DNA of 64,000 nt from Streptomyces pinistramenti (GTDB lineage Bacteria; Actinomycetota; Actinomycetes; Streptomycetales; Streptomycetaceae). The translations under genes were made by a program, and so were the position numbers. Where the stretch lies: NCBI RefSeq assembly GCF_020564935.1, contig NZ_JAJCXB010000009.1, positions 62,001 to 126,000 on the forward strand, read 5' to 3'. The notes beneath the pieces were generated by a model. The model did no database searches. It worked only from the letters and a program-made list of their open reading frames with translations, and was not told the origin of the DNA. Position 1 is the first letter of the stretch. Each line of letters starts with the position of its first letter. Below, one piece after another: positions 58,383-64,000 of this stretch.

Positions 58383-61300
58383 GTGAGCGACGCACGCGAG
58401 GCCGTCGGGCCGCACTCGGAGCCGAATCCCGCGAGACCTCCCGGACGGCTGCGCAGAATGCCCGCGCCACCGGGCCCGCCGCCCCCGTCGTATCTGCGGT
58501 ATCCGCATCTGCACGGCGACATGGTCTGTTTCGCCGCCGAGGACGACCTGTGGGTGGCGCCGGTCGCGGCGGACGGCGCGCGGCCGGAGCGGGCCTGGCG
58601 GCTGACCGTGGACCGTACCCGGGTCGGCCACCCGCGCTTCTCGCCCGACGGCCGGCACATCGCGTTCACCACCTGGCGCAGCCTCGACCCCGAGGTGCAT
58701 CTGGCGCCGGTCGACGGCGGTCCTGCGCGGCGGCTGACGTACTGGGGCAGCACGGACACCAGGGTGTGCGGCTGGACGCCGCCCGACGAGGACGGCAATG
58801 CACAGATCCTGGCGGTCTCCTCGCACGGTCAGCCGTTCTCGTACTACTCGTGGGCGTACAGCCTGCCGCCGGACGGCAGTCCTGGCGGGCGGCTGCCGTG
58901 GGGCCCGGTGTCCGACATCGCCGTCGCGGACTTCGACGGGGAGCGGCGCACGCTGCTGCTGAGCGGCAAGCCGCCGCACGAGCCGGCCGCATGGAAGCGA
59001 TACCGGGGCGGCGCGATGGGCCGGATGTGGCTGCACGGCACCCGGCTGATGCCGGATCTGCGGGGGCATCTCGACGCGGTGATGTTCGTCGGCGGCCGGA
59101 TCGCCTTCCTCTCCGACCACGAGGGTGTCGGCAACGTCTACTCCTGCCTGCCGGACAGCACGGACCTGCGGCGGCACACCGACCACGGCGACTTCTACGC
59201 CCGGCACGCCTCGACCGACGGCGCGCGCATCGTCTACCAGTGCGCGGGCGACCTCTGGCTGATCGACGACCTGGGCCCGCAGGCGCTGCCGCGGAAGCTG
59301 GCGGTGCGGCTCGGCGGCCCGCGCGCCGGGCGCCGTACATACCAGGTGCCGGCCGCCTCGCACGTCACCTCGCTCGCGGTGGACACGACCGGGCGGGCCA
59401 GCGCGGTCGGGGTCCGCGGCAGCCTGTACTGGCTCACGCACCGCGACGGCCCGGCCCGCGCCCTGTACGACGTGCCCGGTGTCCGGGTCAGGCTGCCGGA
59501 GATGCTGGGGTCCAGCGGCCGGATCGCGTACGTCACCGACGCGGAGGGCGACGACGCGATCGAGATCGCCGGGCTGCCCCGGGCCAGCGGGGTGGGTGAG
59601 CCGCGCAGGCTGGCGGCCGGGGAGCTGGGCCGGGTCCAGGAGATGGTCGCGTCGCCGGACGGCGAGCGGGTCGCGGTGGCCTCGCACGACGGCAGGCTGC
59701 TGCTGGTGGACGTGACGCGGCCGGAGGACCGGGAGGAGGGCGCCGGGGCGGGCGCTGCGGAGGAGGCCGGTGCGGGTGTCGGTGAGGAGGCGGGCGAGGA
59801 GGTCGGCGAGCTGGTCCGGTCCACGAACGGGCCGGTGCGCGATCTGGCGTTCTCGCCGGACTCGCGGTGGCTGACCTGGTCGCATCCGGGCATCGGCAGG
59901 TCGCTGCGGCAGATCAGGATGGCGAAGCTGTCGGACCGGACGATCGTGGACGTCACCAACGGGCGCTTCGAGGACGAGCAGCCGGTCTTCACCCGCGACG
60001 GCCGCTATCTGGCGTTCCTGTCCTGGCGGGGGTTCGACCCGGTCTACGACGTGCACACCGGCGACCTGTCGTTCCCGCTGGGCTGCCGCCCGTACCTGGT
60101 GCCGCTGTCGTCGGCGACGCCCTCGCCGTTCGCGCTGTCGCCGGAGGGCCGGCCTGCCGCCGGCGGCCTGGATCCGGCGGAGAACCCGCCGGTGGGTGAG
60201 GGGCAGGTGCTGGTCGAGGTGGAGGGGCTGCCCGAGCGGGTCACGCCCTTTCCGGTCGCCGCGTCCAAGTACTCCTCGCTCTGCCCGGTCAGCGGCGGCG
60301 GCCTGGTGTGGCTGCGCTGGCCGATCTCCGGGGCGCTGGGCGAGACGTTCGCCAACCCGGACAACACCTCGGGCCAGCCGACCCTGGAGCACTTCGACCT
60401 GACGAAGGCCCGGCGCACCGAACTCACCAGCTCCCTGGACTCGTTCGCGCTCAGCGGCGACGGTTCCCGGCTGGTCGTCAACGACGAGGGCGAGCTGCGT
60501 GCGGTGCCCGCGACCGAGCCGCCGGACAGTGACACGACGGTCTACCTGGACCCGCGGCGGATCCTGCACGAGGTGCATCCCGAGGCGGAGTGGCGGCAGG
60601 CGTTCGAGGAGGCGGGCCGGATCGTCCGGGCGTACTTCTGGGATCCGAAGATGTGCGGGATCGACTGGGACGCGGTGCTGACGCAGTACCGTCCGCTGCT
60701 CGAACGGGTCGCGTCGCCGGACGAGTTCGCGGATCTGCTGCGGGAGGTCCTGGGCGAGCTGGGCACCTCGCACGCGTACGTGGTCGGCGCCCGGCGCAAC
60801 GAGGGGCCGCCGCACTACCAGCGCGCCATGGGCCTGCTCGGCGCCAACCTCGTGCCACGGGACGGGCGTTGGGTGGTCAAGCGGATCCTGCCCGGTGACT
60901 CGTCGGACTCCAAGGCCCGTTCGCCGCTGGCCGGTACCGGCATCCGCGAGGGCGCCGCGCTCACGCATGTGGACGGCCGCCGGGTCGACCCGGTGAGCGG
61001 CCCGTATCCGCTGCTGGCGGCGACCGGCGGCACCACCGTCGAGCTGACCTTCACCCCCGCCGAGGGCTCGGGCCCGCCGCGCCGGGTCGCGGTGGTGCCG
61101 CTGGTCGACGAGCGGCCGCTGCGCTACCAGGACTGGGTGGCCAAACGGCGGGAAGTGGTACGGGAGTTGAGCGGCGGAAAATGCGGCTATCTGCACATCC
61201 CCGACATGGGCGGCTCGGGCTGGGCGCAGTTCAACCGCGACCTGCGGATGGAGATGTCGCGGCCCGCGCTGATCGTGGACGTACGGGGCAACGCGGGCGG

Positions 61301-61817
61301 CAACATCTCCGAGCTGGTCATCGAGAAGCTGACCCGGACCATCATGGGCTGGGATCTGACCCGCGACGCCCAGCCGGTGTCGTACACCAGCAACGCGCCG
61401 CGCGGCCCGGTCGTCGCGGTCGCCGACGAAATGACCTCGTCCGACGGTGACATGATCACCGCGGCGTTCAAGCTCCAGGGCATCGGCCCGGTGGTCGGGA
61501 TGCGCACCTGGGGCGGGGTGGTCGGGATGACCGGCAGGCACCGGCTCGGGGACGGCACCGCGATCACGGTGCCGATGAACGCCGCCTGGTTCAAGGTGTT
61601 CGGCTGGGGCGTGGAGAACCACGGTGTCGAGGTGGACATCGAGGCGCTGCGCTCGCCGCTGCACTGGGCCGAGGGCCGGCACCCGCAGCTCGGCGTCGCG
61701 GTCCGCACCGCGCTCGACCTGCTGGAGCGGCATCCCGCCGCGTCCCCGCCCGACCTCGCGGACGTGCCCGACCTGCGGCGGCCCGAACTCCCGCCGCGCC
61801 GTGCCGACATGACGTAG
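58383..61817 (+). CDS. Tricorn protease homologue (S41 family)
   Basis: Large cytosolic peptidase that degrades peptides made by upstream proteases. 1144 aa from GTG 58383 (ATG 58458 is a later alternative). N-terminal beta-propeller repeats (YLRYPHLHGDMVCFAAEDDLW; PRFSPDGRHIAFTTWRS; AFSPDSRWLTWS), a C1/PDZ region (about residues 810-925), and the catalytic core with His797 in LGTSHAYVVG and the nucleophile Ser at 1019/1020 in EMTSSDGDM. An acidic Gly/Ala/Glu-rich insertion (about residues 448-480) lies between propeller repeats, not usual in the archaeal enzyme. Confidence 0.9.
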   Translation: MSDAREAVGPHSEPNPARPPGRLRRMPAPPGPPPPSYLRYPHLHGDMVCFAAEDDLWVAPVAADGARPERAWRLTVDRTRVGHPRFSPDGRHIAFTTWRSLDPEVHLAPVDGGPARRLTYWGSTDTRVCGWTPPDEDGNAQILAVSSHGQPFSYYSWAYSLPPDGSPGGRLPWGPVSDIAVADFDGERRTLLLSGKPPHEPAAWKRYRGGAMGRMWLHGTRLMPDLRGHLDAVMFVGGRIAFLSDHEGVGNVYSCLPDSTDLRRHTDHGDFYARHASTDGARIVYQCAGDLWLIDDLGPQALPRKLAVRLGGPRAGRRTYQVPAASHVTSLAVDTTGRASAVGVRGSLYWLTHRDGPARALYDVPGVRVRLPEMLGSSGRIAYVTDAEGDDAIEIAGLPRASGVGEPRRLAAGELGRVQEMVASPDGERVAVASHDGRLLLVDVTRPEDREEGAGAGAAEEAGAGVGEEAGEEVGELVRSTNGPVRDLAFSPDSRWLTWSHPGIGRSLRQIRMAKLSDRTIVDVTNGRFEDEQPVFTRDGRYLAFLSWRGFDPVYDVHTGDLSFPLGCRPYLVPLSSATPSPFALSPEGRPAAGGLDPAENPPVGEGQVLVEVEGLPERVTPFPVAASKYSSLCPVSGGGLVWLRWPISGALGETFANPDNTSGQPTLEHFDLTKARRTELTSSLDSFALSGDGSRLVVNDEGELRAVPATEPPDSDTTVYLDPRRILHEVHPEAEWRQAFEEAGRIVRAYFWDPKMCGIDWDAVLTQYRPLLERVASPDEFADLLREVLGELGTSHAYVVGARRNEGPPHYQRAMGLLGANLVPRDGRWVVKRILPGDSSDSKARSPLAGTGIREGAALTHVDGRRVDPVSGPYPLLAATGGTTVELTFTPAEGSGPPRRVAVVPLVDERPLRYQDWVAKRREVVRELSGGKCGYLHIPDMGGSGWAQFNRDLRMEMSRPALIVDVRGNAGGNISELVIEKLTRTIMGWDLTRDAQPVSYTSNAPRGPVVAVADEMTSSDGDMITAAFKLQGIGPVVGMRTWGGVVGMTGRHRLGDGTAITVPMNAAWFKVFGWGVENHGVEVDIEALRSPLHWAEGRHPQLGVAVRTALDLLERHPAASPPDLADVPDLRRPELPPRRADMT

Positions 61818-61826
61818 GACGCGCCG

Positions 61827-61864
61827 GGAAGGGCGCGCCCGGTTGCGCTCGGGCACGCCCTTCC
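61827..61864. terminator. Bidirectional terminator after tricorn gene
   Basis: GGAAGGGCG (61827-61835) pairs with CGCCCTTCC (61856-61864), with an inner GCCCG/CGGGC extension and an 8-nt loop. Lies between convergent genes. Confidence 0.85.
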
Positions 61865-61872
61865 GTCCCCCC

Positions 61873-62754
61873 TTACCGGTCCGCGCGTGCCTTCTCGTCG
61901 GCCTCGCCGCCCGCGCCGACCAGGCCGATCCGCATCCCGTCGACCCGGTCGCCGAAGCGCCGCATCTCGCGCTGCCCGGCCGTCCCGATGACCGTCGGCA
62001 GATACCCGCGGACCGACTGCATCCCGCGCAGCCACCACTGCCCGTAGACGTGCGCGGAGCGCCGCGCGATGCCGTCCACGATCCGGTCGACGGCCGGGCC
62101 CAGCGGGTACGTCTTGTTGGAGGGCCAGGGCAGCCGGGAGCGCAGTTCGCGCATGACGTCGTCCTGGTCGGCGCCGCGCACCATGTCGGTGTCGGTCCAG
62201 CTCAGGTAGCCGACGCCGACCCGTACACCCTTGTGGCCGACCTCGGCGCGCAGGCTGTGCGCGAAGGCTTCGACTCCCGACTTGGACGCGCAGTACGCGG
62301 TCATCATCGGGGCCGGGGTGATCGCGGCGAGCGAGGCGATCTGGAGGAAGTAGCCGCGGGACTCCATCAGGACGGGCAGGAAGGCCCGCCCGGTGACCGC
62401 GCCGCCGATGAGGTTGACCTCGATGACCCGCCTCCAGGCGACCGGGTCGGAGTCCACGAACGGTCCGCCGGTGGCCACTCCGGCGTTGGCGACGACCGCG
62501 TCAACCTTCCCGAAGCGCGCCTTGACCTGGCTCGCGACCTGCGCCATCGCCTCGTGGTCGGTGACGTCGGCGTACCAGTGGTGGGCCGGGCCGTGCAGCG
62601 AGGCGGCGACCTCGCGCAGCGCGTCCGGCTCCAGGCCGACCAGCGCCAGGGTGGCGCCGCGCGCGGACAGTTTGCGGGCCAGCAGTTCGCCGACCCCGCG
62701 CGCGGCTCCGGTGACGACGACGACCTGGCCTTCCAGGTTCCTGCGTGCGCTCAT
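61873..62754 (-). CDS. SDR-family oxidoreductase of the monooxygenase operon
   Basis: 293 aa. Cofactor loop VVVTGAARGVGELLARKL (about residues 12-29), NAG in VVANAGVATGG, and YCASK with Ser in LQIASLAAI upstream. The C-terminal half (MRELRSRLPWPSNKTYPLG, VYGQWWLRGMQSVRGYLPT) resembles SadH-type mycobacterial SDRs. ATG 62754 overlaps the hydrolase stop (ATGA). Third gene of an operon with a monooxygenase and an alpha/beta hydrolase. Confidence 0.9.
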   Translation of the reverse strand: MSARRNLEGQVVVVTGAARGVGELLARKLSARGATLALVGLEPDALREVAASLHGPAHHWYADVTDHEAMAQVASQVKARFGKVDAVVANAGVATGGPFVDSDPVAWRRVIEVNLIGGAVTGRAFLPVLMESRGYFLQIASLAAITPAPMMTAYCASKSGVEAFAHSLRAEVGHKGVRVGVGYLSWTDTDMVRGADQDDVMRELRSRLPWPSNKTYPLGPAVDRIVDGIARRSAHVYGQWWLRGMQSVRGYLPTVIGTAGQREMRRFGDRVDGMRIGLVGAGGEADEKARADR

Positions 62755-63722
62755 GCCGCCTTCTCCTTCTTCTGACGCTTCTGCTGCGACGGTGGCCGGT
62801 CGGCGGCGGACTGTGCCGTCAGGTGGCCCGCGACGAGTTCCCGCAGCCGCCCGGACACCGCTCCGGCGTCCTCCAGGGGCACCATGTGGCCGAGCCCCGG
62901 CAGCTCGGTCACGCCGCGGCAGTCGGGCAGCACGGAGGCGAGCCGGCGGGCGTGCACGAGCGGGGTGAGCCGGTCGGCGGTGCCGATGACGACGGCGGTG
63001 GGCAGCTCCAACCGGGCGGCGCCGCCGGTCAGTTCGAGGCCGTACAGGACGCGGCCCCAGCGGGAGCGCACGGCGGGCGGGCAGGCGTGCACGATGCGGG
63101 CGCACGCCTCGATCTGCTCGGCTGACGCGCCGGCGCCCATCGTGGCGTAGCGCAGGGTCCGCCTGGTGAGCGCGCTGACGGGCCCGAGAGGGGCGCGGGA
63201 GGCCAGCATCAGCTTGTGGGCGCGGCGGCGGCCCGCGGGGGTGCGCAGCGGGATCACCCGGGACTCGGCGGGCAGGTCGGCGCTGCCGGTGCTGCACAGC
63301 AGGGCGGCGGCGGCCCGCTCGCGGAACACGGACCGGTCGGCGGCGGCCATGATCGTCATGCCGCCCATGGAGTGCCCGCCGACGACGGCGCGTTCGCCTG
63401 GCTCCAGCGTGGCGTCGAGGACGGCGGCGAGGTCGTCGGCGAGCGCGCGGGTGCCGTAGCCGCCGGGGCCGACGGCGGGGGTGCGGCCGTGGCCGCGCAG
63501 GTCGTACAGGATCACCTTGTGGTCGTCGGCGAGGTCACGGACGACCGGTGCCCAGAAGGCGGTGGAGCAGGTCCAGCCGTGTACGAGGACGACGGCGGGG
63601 GCGTCGTCGGGCCCGTGGATCTCGGTGTGCAGCCGGGCTCCGTCGGAGGAGGGCACGGTCAGCGTGCGGCGCGGGGCGGGCGGGGCGTACGGTCCGCCGG
63701 TGGCGTGTCCGGGGCGGCTCAT
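62751..63722 (-). CDS. Alpha/beta hydrolase of the monooxygenase operon
   Basis: 323 aa. VVLVHGWTCSTAFWAPVV (oxyanion HG), nucleophile Ser in VGGHSMGGMTIM (G-x-S-x-G), Asp in VIGTADRLTPLVHA and His in LPGLGHMVPLE. The C-terminus is basic (SQQKRQKKEKAA). ATG 63722 overlaps the upstream gene's stop as ATGA, and its own stop overlaps the SDR start as ATGA. Likely cleaves an ester made by the monooxygenase (inference). Confidence 0.92.
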   Translation of the reverse strand: MSRPGHATGGPYAPPAPRRTLTVPSSDGARLHTEIHGPDDAPAVVLVHGWTCSTAFWAPVVRDLADDHKVILYDLRGHGRTPAVGPGGYGTRALADDLAAVLDATLEPGERAVVGGHSMGGMTIMAAADRSVFRERAAAALLCSTGSADLPAESRVIPLRTPAGRRRAHKLMLASRAPLGPVSALTRRTLRYATMGAGASAEQIEACARIVHACPPAVRSRWGRVLYGLELTGGAARLELPTAVVIGTADRLTPLVHARRLASVLPDCRGVTELPGLGHMVPLEDAGAVSGRLRELVAGHLTAQSAADRPPSQQKRQKKEKAA

Positions 63723-64000
63723 GCGGCGACCTCCTCGGTCGTTGCGGGGGTGCGCCGCCCGGCCGGGGGACGCAGCAGTTCGTACTCGGCGAGGTCGACC
63801 TGCCGGGTGACCTTCTTGAACTCGGCCGTGGTGCCGGGCCAGGCGGTGGTGTTGCGTCCGTTGGCGTCGAGGTACCAGCTGTCGCAGCCGCCGGTGTTCC
63901 ACACCGTGCGCTCCATCCGCTTCTGTATGCGGCGGGTCCAGTCGGCGACGGCTTCGGGGCGGGCGTCGAGCGCGATCCGGCCGCCGAGTACGTCGAGTTG
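63719..64000 (-). CDS. FAD-dependent monooxygenase (Baeyer-Villiger type), C-terminal fragment
   Basis: The frame is open to the window end, so 93 codons of the 3' end are visible. QLDVLGGRIALDARPEAVAD, then GGCDSWYLDANGRNTTAWPG and EFKKVTRQVDLAEYELL match the end of flavin-containing Baeyer-Villiger monooxygenases (CzcO-like). The N-terminal Rossmann domains lie outside. First gene of the three-gene operon continuing into the hydrolase and SDR, joined by ATGA overlap. Confidence 0.85.
   Translation of the reverse strand, partial: QLDVLGGRIALDARPEAVADWTRRIQKRMERTVWNTGGCDSWYLDANGRNTTAWPGTTAEFKKVTRQVDLAEYELLRPPAGRRTPATTEEVAA

Noticed and set aside
58188..61856. 1222-codon minus-strand open frame opposite the tricorn homologue
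   Set aside because: Shadow of the plus-strand gene; Arg/His/Gln-rich with no recognisable domain.

Overview
The window is high-GC, C/G-ending-codon DNA with many GTG starts, little space between genes and a gene order (mfd ... glmU-prs-rplY-pth ... ppc ... galTEK ... ispE-ksgA-tatD-rsmI-pmt) that matches, from memory, the conserved core chromosome of Streptomyces. I read it as a chromosomal segment of a Streptomyces or close relative. There are no rRNAs, no CRISPR array, no prophage and no biosynthetic cluster. The only RNA gene found is one tRNA-Gln.

Layout. 1-7.8 kb: mfd (3' end cut by the window edge), a 14-TM-type MFS exporter, a DivIVA/FilP-like coiled-coil protein and an LCP cell-wall enzyme. 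7.9-13.0 kb: the most unusual region, a divergent four-gene cluster. It combines three predicted nucleic-acid-attacking domains (HNH/EndoVII-type nuclease, XOO_2897-like deaminase, YwqJ-like deaminase) with three SUKH immunity families (SUKH-1, SUKH-4, SUKH-3) and a YrhB/Imm35-like domain, partly fused in cis, with no visible secretion signal. 13.1-15.9 kb: an orphan histidine kinase, a frameshifted HTH gene and tRNA-Gln. 16-20.7 kb: glmU, prs, rplY, pth and a membrane protein. 20.7-25.6 kb: ppc, then a desaturase-tetR pair with a strong 27-bp inverted-repeat operator. 25.9-29.4 kb: a lower-GC island encoding a WXG100-like protein, a WXG-containing large putative type VII secreted protein and two unknown proteins.

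29.4-34.4 kb: VOC protein, Tam-like methyltransferase, MarR regulator, SDR and a GH42 beta-galactosidase. 34.4-41.8 kb: two orphan LuxR-type response regulators flank the Leloir galactose operon galT-galE-galK and a divergent SSS symporter, with 10-bp-phased repeats in the shared control region. 42-46.1 kb: an ABC-F protein, small membrane and hypothetical proteins and an XRE/DUF397 (WhiJ/Scr1-like) pair. 46.1-55.7 kb: ispE-ksgA, tatD, a zinc-ribbon protein, rsmI, protein O-mannosyltransferase, a penicillin-binding protein and ybaK-eamA. 55.7-56.8 kb: a transposase remnant and two degenerate direct repeats around a small secreted peptide. 56.8-64 kb: an EstB-type serine hydrolase, a tricorn-protease homologue and a monooxygenase-hydrolase-SDR operon whose order recalls the mycobacterial mymA operon.

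Several genes appear to be transcribed leaderless: a TANNNT box ends 6-7 nt before the start codon. Functional assignments rest on motifs and family knowledge read by eye; no database search was run.
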